From: Marinicauda pacifica
GTDB taxonomy: Bacteria > Pseudomonadota > Alphaproteobacteria > Caulobacterales > Maricaulaceae
DNA length: 64,000 nucleotides
Direction of reading: 5' to 3'
Assembly: GCF_004793635.1 (NCBI RefSeq)
Contig: NZ_SRXV01000002.1
Coordinates: 310,001 to 374,000, forward strand
Below, piece by piece: positions 16,717-25,342 of the stretch. Positions within the stretch are counted from its first letter, which is position 1; each line of letters starts with the position of its first letter. The notes below the pieces were generated by a model that worked only from the letters and a program-made list of their open reading frames with translations, did not search any database and was not told where the DNA came from. A program made the translations under genes and the position numbers.

Positions 16717-18444
16717 ATGGCGCTGCCGCATATCCGGCGAAGCCTGCGACTGCAGCTCGTAGCCATTCTCGCAATCGCGCTCACGCCGCTGCTCACGCTG
16801 TCCATCATCCAGGGGGCGGTCGAGTTCGAGGACGAGCGGCGCGAACACCTTCAAACCCTCGATGCGGCCAGCGCGATTGCCGCCGAGGAACTGGATTCCG
16901 CGCTCCAGCGCGCACTCGGCATTTCCTCGGCGATCGAGGAAGGCGGGTACGGCATCAGCCGGCCGCGCGCCGAATGCGATGAAGCGCTCGCCCGCATCGC
17001 CGACAACGATCCGGCCATTTCCAACATCACCCTGATCAACGCCTACGGCCAGATCGAATGTTCTGTCTTGCCGCCGCCGGAAGAGGGGGATGTCCCCGCG
17101 GATCGCGCGCTGTTCGAACGCCTGCGCAATGGCGATGAAACCGGCGTGAGCCGCGTCGTCTTCGGCCCGATGTCGAAACGCCCGATCCTGATTGCCGCCC
17201 GGCGCCGCGGCACGCCGGACAATTTTGCAGGCTATATCGGGATCGCCATCGATATCGATGCCGCCACGACGCGCCTGCAGGAAGACCTGCTCCCGGAGGG
17301 CGCGACGCTCGCGCTGTGGGACCCGGATGGCATCTTCACCATCACGCAGACCGCCGAGCCGCTACCTTTCGACCGTATCCCGGAACCCTATCTGAACGAG
17401 CTCGTCAGTGCCGACGTGACGCAGATCGTGCACGATGCGGAGTTTGCCGACGGCGCCCTGCTTCTCCTCTCGCCCCTGATCAACGGGCATGTCGGCACGC
17501 TCGTGGTCAGTCCGCGCGGACCGGCCTACTCGGTGTGGGCCGGGTTCGACCTGGTCGGCACCATCCTGATCCCGACGCTGATGTGGGCGCTGGCGATCGT
17601 GTGCGTCTGGATCGCGATCGACCGTTTCGTGCTGCGCTGGCTGACCTATCTGCGCCGGATCGCCCGCCTGTATGGCGACGGGCGTCTGGACATCGACCCC
17701 TCACGGGCCAAGCGCGCGCCGCTGGAGGTCGAGGAGCTGGCCGACACGCTGGCAAACATGGCCGCGTCGCTGCGTCGCCAGCATCAGGAGCTGGAAAGCG
17801 CGCTGGAGCAACGCAGCGCGCTGCTGCGCGAAATTCACCACCGGGTGAAGAATAATCTCCAGGTCATCGTTTCGCTGTTGAACCTTCAGGCCGGCCGCCT
17901 GCCCGACGGGCCGGGCCGGGCCGCCCTCTATGAAGCGCGCCGGCGCATCAACGCGCTCGCCCTTGTGCACCGCAGCCTGTACGAGGCTGAAGACCTGCGC
18001 CGGGTGGAAATGCGCCCCTTCCTGCACGAATTGCTCAATTATGTTTCCGACGCCTCCCAGGCGAGCGAACAAACCGTCGCGGTCAAGGTGGATAGCACGG
18101 AAATCGAGATGGAGCCGGACTACGCCGTCCCGCTCGCCCTCTTCGTCACCGAAGCTGCCAACAATGCGTTCAAGCATGCCTTCGAGGACCGCACCTCCGG
18201 CGCCATCCTGGTCAGCCTGATCCACGACGAGGAAGATATGTTCGAGATCGCGGTGGAAGACGACGGCTCCGGCCTCGCCGAGGATGCGAGCGAAGGCACC
18301 GGCTCGACGCTGATGCAGGCTTTTGCCCAGCAATTGTCCGGTACGATCGTGCGCAGCCGGACCGACGCCGGCGGGACCCGGGTCGCCATCCGGTTCGCCT
18401 ACAAGGAGCTGGTCCTGGACGGCCATACGGCCGACTTCAAATAA
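16717..18444 (+). CDS. Membrane sensor histidine kinase, HisKA_2 family (PhyK-like candidate)
   Basis: 575 residues. First membrane helix at about residues 11-33, an extracytoplasmic sensing region up to about 270 (with a conserved-looking Cys in GQIECSVLPP), second helix about 275-298, then a HAMP-like linker. The HisKA_2 phosphoacceptor motif is EIHHRVKNNLQVIVSLLN near residue 373, and a C-terminal ATPase domain has EAANNAFKHAF and DDGSGLAED. The start has GGAGG eight bases upstream. Kinases of this class feed PhyR in other alphaproteobacteria, and the position beside nepR/phyR makes it the likely partner. The signal is unknown. Confidence 0.87.
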   Translation: MALPHIRRSLRLQLVAILAIALTPLLTLSIIQGAVEFEDERREHLQTLDAASAIAAEELDSALQRALGISSAIEEGGYGISRPRAECDEALARIADNDPAISNITLINAYGQIECSVLPPPEEGDVPADRALFERLRNGDETGVSRVVFGPMSKRPILIAARRRGTPDNFAGYIGIAIDIDAATTRLQEDLLPEGATLALWDPDGIFTITQTAEPLPFDRIPEPYLNELVSADVTQIVHDAEFADGALLLLSPLINGHVGTLVVSPRGPAYSVWAGFDLVGTILIPTLMWALAIVCVWIAIDRFVLRWLTYLRRIARLYGDGRLDIDPSRAKRAPLEVEELADTLANMAASLRRQHQELESALEQRSALLREIHHRVKNNLQVIVSLLNLQAGRLPDGPGRAALYEARRRINALALVHRSLYEAEDLRRVEMRPFLHELLNYVSDASQASEQTVAVKVDSTEIEMEPDYAVPLALFVTEAANNAFKHAFEDRTSGAILVSLIHDEEDMFEIAVEDDGSGLAEDASEGTGSTLMQAFAQQLSGTIVRSRTDAGGTRVAIRFAYKELVLDGHTADFK

Positions 18445-18467
18445 CGCGAACGATCGCGGAAGCCTGA

Positions 18468-18554
18468 TGGTACGGGCGGTCGGACTCGAACCGACAAGGT
18501 TGTTACACCGGGGGATTTTGAGTCCCCTGCGTCTACCAATTCCGCCACGCCCGC
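18468..18554 (-). tRNA. tRNA-Leu (anticodon CAA)
   Basis: 87 bases including an encoded CCA end. The acceptor stem pairs GCGGGCG with CGCCCGT, with a G-U first pair. The anticodon stem-loop is GGGGA-CTCAAAA-TCCCC, giving CAA, which reads UUG. The long variable arm expected of a class II tRNA lies between CCCCGG and the T arm (GGTTCGAGTCC). It sits between the sensor kinase gene and exoD. Confidence 0.95.
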
Positions 18555-18697
18555 ATGCCGTGGACGCCGCTTTCTATAACACCGTCCGGCCCCGGTCGAG
18601 AGGGTGCGCCACATGATGCAGCTGTGCGATCTGGACGGTGCAAATCGTGCGCTCTACTGTCGCGTCCATTCTCTCCTCCCACGTCAGGACACCGGTG

Positions 18698-19369
18698 ATG
18701 GACGGGCCGAATTCCCATGATCCGATCGACGAGGAACTGGCCCCGCGCGACGGCCTGATCGCCGCGCTGGAGGCGATTTATCAGGCCGCGCCGGACGATG
18801 GGCTGCGCCTTGAGGATTTCCTCGAGGGCCTGGGCGAACGCGCCTTCGGCATGGTGCTGTTCGCGCTCGCCATTCCGGTGTGCATCCCCTTCCTCTACGG
18901 CATCCCGCAGCTGGTCGCCCTGCCGATGATCGTCCTGGCCGTCCAGATGGCTGCGGGCCGGTCCGAACCCTGGCTGCCGGCCCGGTTCAGGAATCGCAAG
19001 ATCGACAAGGCGGGCCTGCGCCAGATGGCGCACGGCGCGCGCAAATGGTTCGGCTGGCTGGAGACCCTCGCCCGGCCCCGCCTGCTTGTCCTCTCCGGGC
19101 CGCGTGCGGAGCGCGTGATCGGCATGGTCTTCGTCTTGTTCTGCTGCTCCATTCTGGTGCCCCTGCCGCTGACCAACTCCGTGCCGGGCATCGCAATCGT
19201 CATCGCCGCCCTCGGCCTGATCACGCGTGACGGGCTCCTGATCGTTGCCGGCCTTCTGCTCGGCCTGGCCTGGATCACCTTGCTGGTGGGCGGGTTCGTG
19301 ATCCTGGGCGATGCGTTCGTGACGATCTTGAAGGACTTCATCAGAAACTTGCTGGGAGCGGCCGGATAA
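18698..19369 (+). CDS. Exopolysaccharide synthesis protein ExoD family
   Basis: 223 residues with several membrane helices, including FGMVLFALAIPVCIPF and VIGMVFVLFCCSILVPLPL. The pattern of the ExoD family is visible: LEDFLEGLGERAFG, then PLPLTNSVPGIAIVIAALG and the D-G-L-L loop. ExoD of Sinorhizobium affects exopolysaccharide and alkaline tolerance; the mechanism is unknown. The ATG at 18698 (MDGPNSHD) is preferred over 18638 because AGGAC lies just before it. The stop shares one base with the dsbB start, beginning a tightly packed three-gene unit. Confidence 0.82.
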   Translation: MDGPNSHDPIDEELAPRDGLIAALEAIYQAAPDDGLRLEDFLEGLGERAFGMVLFALAIPVCIPFLYGIPQLVALPMIVLAVQMAAGRSEPWLPARFRNRKIDKAGLRQMAHGARKWFGWLETLARPRLLVLSGPRAERVIGMVFVLFCCSILVPLPLTNSVPGIAIVIAALGLITRDGLLIVAGLLLGLAWITLLVGGFVILGDAFVTILKDFIRNLLGAAG

Positions 19370-19896
19370 TGCGGATCGTCACCTTCATCCTTCACCCGGT
19401 GCGCTGGCCTCTGATCGGCGGCCTCGCCTCGGCCGCGCTGCTGGGCGGCGCCTTCGCCTTCGAATATCTCGGCGGGCTGCCGCCCTGCCCGCTCTGCCTG
19501 ACACAGCGCTGGGCGCACGCCGCCGCGATCGTCTTCGGGCTCGCCAGCGCCGCCGCGATCGGGCTGAGCGGGCAGGCACGCCGGATATCCCGGCTATTGT
19601 GCTGGGTGCTCGGACTGATCTTTCTGGTCAGCGCTTACTGGGCAGCCTACCACGCGGGCATCGAGTACGGCTTCTGGCCGGGACCGTCCACCTGCACGGC
19701 TTCCGGCGGCGGCGAGTTCAGCCTGTCCGACCTCTCCGCCGCGCTGAATTCACGCACCAATGTCGTGTTGTGCGACGAGGTGGCGTGGTCGATGCTCGGC
19801 GTCTCGATGGCGGGATGGAATGCGATCCTCTCCATCCTCCTGGCCGCTGCGTCCTTCGCGAGCGCCTTCCGCAATACGGAGATCCAGACCCGATGA
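19369..19896 (+). CDS. dsbB: Disulfide bond formation protein B family
   Basis: Inner-membrane quinone-linked oxidoreductase of 175 residues with about four helices. The first redox pair is the CPLC in GGLPPCPLCLTQRWAH, near residue 44. The second periplasmic Cys pair is represented by STCTASGGG and VVLCDEVAW. DsbB re-oxidises DsbA and passes electrons to ubiquinone. The start overlaps the exoD stop and the stop overlaps the coq7 start (ATGA), so the gene is cotranscribed with a ubiquinone-synthesis gene. DsbA is not in this window. Confidence 0.88.
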   Translation: MRIVTFILHPVRWPLIGGLASAALLGGAFAFEYLGGLPPCPLCLTQRWAHAAAIVFGLASAAAIGLSGQARRISRLLCWVLGLIFLVSAYWAAYHAGIEYGFWPGPSTCTASGGGEFSLSDLSAALNSRTNVVLCDEVAWSMLGVSMAGWNAILSILLAAASFASAFRNTEIQTR

Positions 19897-20471
19897 GCGA
19901 GACCCGATTTCAGCGCCGCCAGGTCAAACGCCCCGGGATGATCGACCGCGCCGGACGCACCGGCGAGATGATCCGTGTCGATCATGCCGGCGAATACGGC
20001 GCCGTCCAGATTTATAAAGGCCAGCTCGCCGTGTTCTCGCGCCTGCCGCACAAGGCGCGCATCGCCAGTCAGCTTCGCCATATGGAAGCCGACGAGCAGC
20101 ACCATCTTCGCGCCTTCGACCGGCTCCTGATGGAGCGCAATGTGCGCCCGACCGCGCTCGGCCCGATCTGGACTCTGGCCGGTTTCGGCCTCGGCGCCGC
20201 GACCGCGCTGATGGGCGAGAAGGCGGCCCACGCCTGCACCGAAGCGGTGGAAAGCGTCATCGAGGGCCATTACGGCGACCAGGTCGTCGAGCTGGAAGCC
20301 GCCGGCGAGACCGAGCTGGCCGAAACCTTCGACCGGTTCCGCGAGGAAGAAGTCGCCCACAAGGACCTGGCCGCCGAGGAAGGCGCGAAGGATGCCTTCG
20401 CCTATCCGCTATTGTCCGGCCTGATCAAGACCGGCTGCCGGATCGCGATCAAGGTGACGGAGAAGGTCTAG
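19893..20471 (+). CDS. coq7: Demethoxyubiquinone hydroxylase (Coq7)
   Basis: Diiron mono-oxygenase of 192 residues that adds the C6 hydroxyl late in ubiquinone synthesis. The ferritin-like four-helix pattern is visible: RVDHAGEYGAVQIYKGQL (first Glu), HMEADEQHHL (E..H), then EAVESVIEGHY and EEEVAHKDLA (second set of E..H ligands). The start at 19893 overlaps the dsbB stop; a longer upstream frame is simply the shadow of dsbB. The protein is likely membrane-peripheral. Coq7 together with coq9 at 59.5 kb gives the hydroxylation pair. Confidence 0.95.
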   Translation: MSETRFQRRQVKRPGMIDRAGRTGEMIRVDHAGEYGAVQIYKGQLAVFSRLPHKARIASQLRHMEADEQHHLRAFDRLLMERNVRPTALGPIWTLAGFGLGAATALMGEKAAHACTEAVESVIEGHYGDQVVELEAAGETELAETFDRFREEEVAHKDLAAEEGAKDAFAYPLLSGLIKTGCRIAIKVTEKV

Positions 20472-20498
20472 CGACCCCGACGCAGACCACACCGCCGC

Positions 20499-21335
20499 CT
20501 ACCCCTCCAGCGCCCGCAAGCGTTCGACCGCCGCCATCTTGTCGATGGCCGCCTTCACATAGGCGTCGAGCGGGGAGCCGTCGCAATAGTCCGCATCGGC
20601 GGTGAACTGGACGCGCCGGTCGGTCTTCAGCGCGGCGGTCTTCTCCGCCAGCACAGCATCGCCGGCCGGGTGAACGGCGATGGAGACCCCGCCCTGCTCC
20701 TTGACCGTGCGCATGCACGGCACATCGGTATCCCCGTCCCCGATATAGATCATGTTGCGGAAGGGCACCGGGCGGTCATCTTCGGGAACATACTTGTTGA
20801 CCTCGGAATGGTCGGACAGGTCCAGCGCGCCCTTGTTGATACGGAACAGGAACTGGGTCTTGTTGGTGTAATTCACCGCAGAGGCCGCCCATTCGGGCAC
20901 GTCGTTGGCGTCGTATTTGAACTCGCTGGCGAAGATGGCCTCGAATTCGGGACCGATCGCGCTGGCGGCTATCATCTCCTTCAGCCCCGACGAGATGATG
21001 AAGTGCTGTACCTTAACGCCCTGCCCGGCCCCGTGCGCGCGCAGCCGTTCGAACCAGCCATCGGCCACACCGGGGAAGAAGCCGATATCGGCGCCATGGC
21101 GCCGGATATCGTCCAGGCGAAAGCGTTTTCCCTCCCGGCGGGCCGCCTTCACCATCTCGTGCATGTAGATGAGGATATTGTCGGCGCCCAGGCGCGCCGC
21201 CTCGCCGTTCACCCGCTTCCAGAACGCGTCCTTCTCCTCCCCGATCTCGGGGATGAAGGAATGCTCCTGCATCGAGCCGGGCGAGAGCGTGCCGTCAAAG
21301 TCGTAGGCGAGCGCGATGGTGGGGGTGCGGGGCAT
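20499..21335 (-). CDS. HAD-family phosphatase
   Basis: 278 residues. Motif I is YDFDGTLSPG near residue 11 (nucleophile Asp), motif II ISSGLKEMI, and motif IV IGDGDTDVPCM, with a Lys in the middle region. This is the phosphoserine-phosphatase-like HAD layout with a cap between motifs I and II. The start is at the ATG ending at 21335; upstream frame extends into repeat sequence and was discarded. Substrate cannot be read. It is convergent with coq7, with about 27 bases between stops. Confidence 0.85.
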   Translation of the reverse strand: MPRTPTIALAYDFDGTLSPGSMQEHSFIPEIGEEKDAFWKRVNGEAARLGADNILIYMHEMVKAARREGKRFRLDDIRRHGADIGFFPGVADGWFERLRAHGAGQGVKVQHFIISSGLKEMIAASAIGPEFEAIFASEFKYDANDVPEWAASAVNYTNKTQFLFRINKGALDLSDHSEVNKYVPEDDRPVPFRNMIYIGDGDTDVPCMRTVKEQGGVSIAVHPAGDAVLAEKTAALKTDRRVQFTADADYCDGSPLDAYVKAAIDKMAAVERLRALEG

Positions 21336-21450
21336 GGGGGGTATCCGGTGAAGGGTTGAGTGTGCTCGCGTTCGAGTGGACACACTCGCAGACCCTAGCT
21401 GAGGGAGACATGGCAGAGAAGCTGACGAAGCGGGTGGGCGCGCTTCGATC

Positions 21451-21499
21451 TCGCCCCCTCCGTCGCCTCCGGCGACACCTCCCCCGTAAACGGGGGAGG
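21451..21499 (-). repeat. Palindromic repeat, family 1, copy A
   Basis: Reading the minus strand: a CTCCCCC / GGGGGAG hairpin followed by a GTCGCC / GGCGAC hairpin and a G-rich tail. Same design as copy B, in the opposite orientation, about 47 bases away. Confidence 0.75.
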
Positions 21500-21545
21500 A
21501 CATCTCAAAGGCAGTAGGTGATCGCCAAAGCGAGGCACCGATGTG

Positions 21546-21598
21546 CTCCCCTGCTTGCGGGGGAGCTGTCACGGCCGAAGGCCGTGACTGAGGGGGCG
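21546..21598 (+). repeat. Palindromic repeat, family 1, copy B
   Basis: CTCCCC / GGGGGAG hairpin, then GTCACGGCC / GGCCGTGAC hairpin and GAGGGGGCG tail. With copy A it forms an inverted pair in the gap between the phosphatase and HNH genes. This gap holds no gene. Confidence 0.75.
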
Positions 21599-21614
21599 GG
21601 CCGACCTTGAGCGT

Positions 21615-22181
21615 CTACGCCTCCAGCTCGACGTCCCAGTAGAGATAGTCGAGCCAGCTTTCGTGCAGGTATTTCGGCGGGAAGCGGCGGCCGGTATATT
21701 GCAGCTGGTGCATGCTGGGCCGTTCGGCCGCCTGGAGCAGCGGCATGCGCGCCTCGCGCGGCAGCATCCCGCCCTTCTTCAGATTGCACGGCGCACAGGC
21801 TGCGACGATATTCTCCCACGTCGTCTTCCCGCCGCGCGAGCGCGGAATGACATGATCGAAGGTCAGCATGTCCAGCTTGTTCGTGCCGCAATACTGGCAG
21901 GTGAAGCGGTCGCGCAGGAAGACGTTGAAGCGGGTAAAGGCCGGCGGCCGGTCCTGGCTGATATAGTCGCGCAGGGCAACCACGCTGGGCGCGCGCATCT
22001 CGAAGCTGGGAGAGCGGATCGCCCGGTCGTACTCGGAGACGATGTCGACGCGTTCCAGGAACACCGCCTTGACCGCTTCCTGCCAGGGCCATGTCGACAG
22101 CGGATAATAAGAGAGCGGCTGGTAGTCCGCGTTCAGCACGAGGCAGCGCAGATCCTGCGGAGCGATGCGCGAGACATGCAT
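21615..22181 (-). CDS. HNH endonuclease family protein
   Basis: 188 residues. An HNH zinc module occupies about residues 85-140: TCQYCGTNK supplies a CxxC, FDHVIPRSRGG the catalytic His region, and CAPCN a second CxxC, with a closing NxxK. N-terminal VLNADYQPLSY is typical of this standalone bacterial HNH family. The function is not known; it may act in DNA repair or be a non-defence nuclease. ATG ending at 22181 is used; a GTG one codon upstream (22184) has better spacing (7 bases) to the strong GGAGG. A 40-residue frame overlaps its start (listed separately). Confidence 0.85.
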   Translation of the reverse strand: MHVSRIAPQDLRCLVLNADYQPLSYYPLSTWPWQEAVKAVFLERVDIVSEYDRAIRSPSFEMRAPSVVALRDYISQDRPPAFTRFNVFLRDRFTCQYCGTNKLDMLTFDHVIPRSRGGKTTWENIVAACAPCNLKKGGMLPREARMPLLQAAERPSMHQLQYTGRRFPPKYLHESWLDYLYWDVELEA

Positions 22182-22303
22182 CACCGGCTCACCTCCGCGA
22201 GCATCTCCGTGATACCGGCGTTCACAAGAACGCGGGTCCGGTCCGCAATGTTGTGCATCGTCGTGAAGACGCGCCTCCCTTGGTCAAAACCCTGATCCGT
22301 CAT
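22181..22303 (-). CDS. Possible 40-residue leader or small protein
   Basis: An ATG frame that starts MTDQGFDQGRRVFTTMHN and ends EMLAEVSR, with its TGA sharing one base with the HNH start (TGATG). The HNH ribosome-binding site lies inside it, so translation would be coupled. No strong ribosome-binding site of its own is seen. No family recognised. Confidence 0.35.
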   Translation of the reverse strand: MTDQGFDQGRRVFTTMHNIADRTRVLVNAGITEMLAEVSR

Positions 22304-22395
22304 TTCGAATCAGTCCGGCCTACCTCGGATGTCAGGAGAGTAACTTACCTCATATGACGTTGGTGTGACACCGCCGTAACAGTTCTGGAAAACGC

Positions 22396-23055
22396 TCAGC
22401 GATACCGGCCGGCGAAGGCGGCTTTCAGAAAGCGCGCACCGAGCTCCAGCCCGTCCTGGCCGATCGAGTGCGGCAAACCGGGCGAGAGGTGGAACTCCGC
22501 GCCTGCGCCCGCTGCGGCCAGCCCCTGCGCCGCCATCAAGGTCATGGCCGGAGGCAGCACATCGTCGCGGTCGCCATGGACCAGCAGGATTGGCGGCTTG
22601 GCCGTTATCTCCTGCTTCAGGCGTTCGGCCCCCGCCAGCGCGCCGGAATAGCCGATAATGCCGGCCGGCCCGGTCTCGCGCCGCAGGCCGCAGTGCAGCG
22701 CCATCATGGTGCCTTGCGAAAACCCGACCAGGATCAGGTCTTCGCCCGTCAGCGACCAGCGGCGCAGCTCGGAATCCAGGAAATGCTGCGCGGTTGGCGC
22801 GGCAGAGCGGGCTCCGGCCTCCATCAGGTCGGGATCGAGTCTGGAGATCGGGAACCATTGATAGCCGCCCGGCGCGCCGGGCACTGGCTCGGGCGCATTG
22901 GGCGAGGCCCAGGCCACGTCGGGAAAGCTGCCGGCCCAGTGCTGTGCCAGCCCGGCCAGGTCCTGCCCGTTCGAGCCATAGCCGTGAAACAGCACAACCA
23001 GCTTCTTCGCCGTGCCGCTGCGCGGCGCAATGCGCGGTCCGTCAATCAGTATCAT
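22396..23055 (-). CDS. Alpha/beta hydrolase, phospholipase/carboxylesterase family
   Basis: 219 residues, the normal size for the YpfH/Abhydrolase_2 group. Catalytic Ser in GFSQGTMM, Asp in HGDRDDVLPP and His in GLPHSIG. HGYGSNG near the N-terminus provides the oxyanion backbone. It likely cleaves short-chain carboxyl esters or lysophospholipids in the cytosol; no signal peptide. Start set at the ATG ending at 23055 (MILIDGPRI), since the extra residues of a longer frame are weak. It faces gluQ divergently, about 107 bases apart. Confidence 0.87.
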   Translation of the reverse strand: MILIDGPRIAPRSGTAKKLVVLFHGYGSNGQDLAGLAQHWAGSFPDVAWASPNAPEPVPGAPGGYQWFPISRLDPDLMEAGARSAAPTAQHFLDSELRRWSLTGEDLILVGFSQGTMMALHCGLRRETGPAGIIGYSGALAGAERLKQEITAKPPILLVHGDRDDVLPPAMTLMAAQGLAAAGAGAEFHLSPGLPHSIGQDGLELGARFLKAAFAGRYR

Positions 23056-23162
23056 GGAAACTCTCAAAACCCCTTGATCGAGATGGCCCGATCATAGGCG
23101 GATAACACGCGCTTTGAAGAGCGCGCTTCGCTCCGCCCGCAGCAAATGCTAGCTGGTGACCC

Positions 23163-24041
23163 ATGAGCGACTTCACCACGCGCTTCGCCCCCTCTCCGAC
23201 CGGGCTCCTGCATCTGGGCCATGCCTTCTCCGCGCTGACCGCCTTCGAGGCGGCGCGCGAGGCCGGCGGGCGCTTCCTGCTCCGTGTCGAGGATATCGAC
23301 GTCACGCGCTGCACGCTGGAGTTCGAACAGGCCATCTTCGAGGACCTCGCCTGGCTCGGGCTGGAGTGGGAAACGCCCGTGCGCCGCCAGAGCGCACATT
23401 TTCCTGAATACCAGCGCGTCCTGCACACACTCGCGGCGCGCGGCCTGGTCTATCGCTGCTTCAAGACCCGCAAGGAGATCGCCGAGGAGATCGCGCGCGC
23501 ACCCCATCATCCCGGAGAGGGCCCGGAGGGCGTGATCTATCCCGGCCCGGAAAGCCCGTTGAGTGCCGCACAAGAAGCCGATCGCCTGGCGCGCGGAGAT
23601 GCCTTCGCCTGGCGCCTGTCCATGCGGGCCTGCCGGGAGGCGCTGGGATCGCGCTTCGACGCGCTGACCTTCATCGAGGAGGGCGAGGGGCCGCAGGGCG
23701 AGCATGGCGAGCTGCCCGCCCGGCCAGAAACCCTGGGCGACGTGATCCTGGGCCGCAAGGATGTCGGCACCAGCTATCATCTGGCCTGCACCCACGACGA
23801 TGCGCTTCAGGGTGTGACCCATGTGGTCCGGGGGCTGGACCTGTTCTTCGCCACCCATGTCCACCGCCTGCTGCAGGCGCTGATGGACTGGCCGGTGCCG
23901 CGCTACCGCCATCACCGCCTTCTGCTGGACGAGGACGGCCAGCGCTTCGCCAAGCGCGACAAGTCCTTGACGTTGCAGGCCTTGCGCGAGTCCGGCGAGA
24001 CACCGCAATCGATCCGCACACGTATCGGTATGACATCCTGA
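23163..24041 (+). CDS. gluQ: Glutamyl-Q tRNA(Asp) synthetase
   Basis: 292 residues. A truncated glutamyl-tRNA synthetase that attaches glutamate to queuosine at position 34 of tRNA-Asp. The HIGH-type motif is LLHLGHAFSA, the KMSKS-type is FAKRDKSLT, and the catalytic core RVEDIDVTR is seen; the C-terminal anticodon-binding domain of full GluRS is absent. The length is typical of GluQ-RS. It is the first gene on this strand after the divergent hydrolase; serC follows about 96 bases on. Confidence 0.92.
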   Translation: MSDFTTRFAPSPTGLLHLGHAFSALTAFEAAREAGGRFLLRVEDIDVTRCTLEFEQAIFEDLAWLGLEWETPVRRQSAHFPEYQRVLHTLAARGLVYRCFKTRKEIAEEIARAPHHPGEGPEGVIYPGPESPLSAAQEADRLARGDAFAWRLSMRACREALGSRFDALTFIEEGEGPQGEHGELPARPETLGDVILGRKDVGTSYHLACTHDDALQGVTHVVRGLDLFFATHVHRLLQALMDWPVPRYRHHRLLLDEDGQRFAKRDKSLTLQALRESGETPQSIRTRIGMTS

Positions 24042-24137
24042 GCCCCATCCCGGAAAAGTCGCCGCAGGGCCTTTTCATCTGCCGTGCTGCATCGCACAGT
24101 GCCGCCTCGTTTTCCTGAAGACCGACCGGGAGTCGTC

Positions 24138-25298
24138 ATGAGCCAGAAGCCGTCCACCCGCCCCGCCGATCCGCGCTTTTCCTCCGGCCCGACCAAGAAG
24201 CGTCCGGGCTGGGAGCTGGCGGCACTGTCCGGCGCACCGCTGGGACGGACCCATCGCGGCGGCATTCCCAAGGCGCGGCTGGCCGAGGCGATCGAGCGGA
24301 CCGGGGCCATGCTCGAAATCCCCGACGATTACCGCGTCATCATCACGCCGGCCTCCGATACCGGCGCCATGGAAGGCGCGATGTGGTCCCTGCTCGGTGC
24401 ACGCGGCGTCGACGTCTTCTCCTGCGACGAGTTCGGCCGGCGCTGGCTGATCGATGCGCGCGACGAGCTGAAGCTTTCCGATCTGCGCCTGTTCGAAGCC
24501 CCGTTCGGTGTCGCGCCCGACTATGACGAGGCCGACTTCTCGCGCGATGTCATCTTCACCTGGAATGCGACCTCGTCCGGCGTCCGCATCCCGGACGGTG
24601 ACTGGATCCCGGCGAATCGCGAAGGGCTGACCCTGTGCGACGCGACCTCGGCGGCCTTTGCCATGAACCTGCCCTGGGACAAGCTCGATGTGACGACCTT
24701 CTCCTGGCAGAAATGCATGGGCGGGGAAGCCCAGCACGGTATCGCCGTCCTCAGCCCGCGCGCCCGCAAGCGGCTCGCCGAGCACAAGCCGGCCTGGCCC
24801 GTCCCGCGCATCCTGCAATGGTTCGAGGCGGCAGCAGAAGATTCCAAAATGTTCGAGGGCTCCACGATCAACACGCCCTCCTTGCTGGCGACAGAAGACT
24901 ATATCGACTCCCTGAAATGGGCGATGCGCGAGGGCGGGCTGGAGGGCCTGGTGGCGCGCACCGACGCCAATTTCGAGGCGCTGGCCGACTGGGTGGAGTC
25001 GTGCGACTGGATCGACTACCTGACCGCCGATCCGGCCACGCGCTCGCACACCTCCATCACGCTGAAATTCTCCGGCAAGGCGCTGGAGGGCAAAAGCGAG
25101 GAGGAGCGCTGGGCCGTGTCGCGCAAGATGGCCGCGCTGCTCGACCGCGAAGAGGCGGCCTTCGACGTCGCCCCGCATCCCAAGGCGCCGGCAGGCCTGC
25201 GCATCTGGTGCGGACCGACGGTGGACACCGACGACGTGCGCGCGCTTGGCCCGTGGCTCGATTGGGCGTATCACGAAGCGATATCGGAGCTCGTCTGA
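24138..25298 (+). CDS. serC: Phosphoserine transaminase
   Basis: 386 residues. PLP-dependent conversion of 3-phosphohydroxypyruvate to phosphoserine in serine synthesis. The PLP lysine sits in FSWQKCMGGEAQHG. SSGPTKKRPGW near the N-terminus, DCFT-like WNATSSG and the C-terminal RIWCGPTVD are typical of the alphaproteobacterial, longer SerC group. Start at the ATG at 24138, preceded by a purine stretch; a longer in-frame start lies upstream at 24084 but covers untranslated-looking sequence. serA and serB are not in view. Confidence 0.92.
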   Translation: MSQKPSTRPADPRFSSGPTKKRPGWELAALSGAPLGRTHRGGIPKARLAEAIERTGAMLEIPDDYRVIITPASDTGAMEGAMWSLLGARGVDVFSCDEFGRRWLIDARDELKLSDLRLFEAPFGVAPDYDEADFSRDVIFTWNATSSGVRIPDGDWIPANREGLTLCDATSAAFAMNLPWDKLDVTTFSWQKCMGGEAQHGIAVLSPRARKRLAEHKPAWPVPRILQWFEAAAEDSKMFEGSTINTPSLLATEDYIDSLKWAMREGGLEGLVARTDANFEALADWVESCDWIDYLTADPATRSHTSITLKFSGKALEGKSEEERWAVSRKMAALLDREEAAFDVAPHPKAPAGLRIWCGPTVDTDDVRALGPWLDWAYHEAISELV

Positions 25299-25342
25299 CC
25301 CGCGGGGTTGCAGGCACGAGCCATCGGGGAGGAAATGAATTT

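Noticed and set aside
18554..18697. Attachment site at tRNA-Leu
   Set aside because: No repeat of the tRNA 3' end or mobile gene is found nearby.
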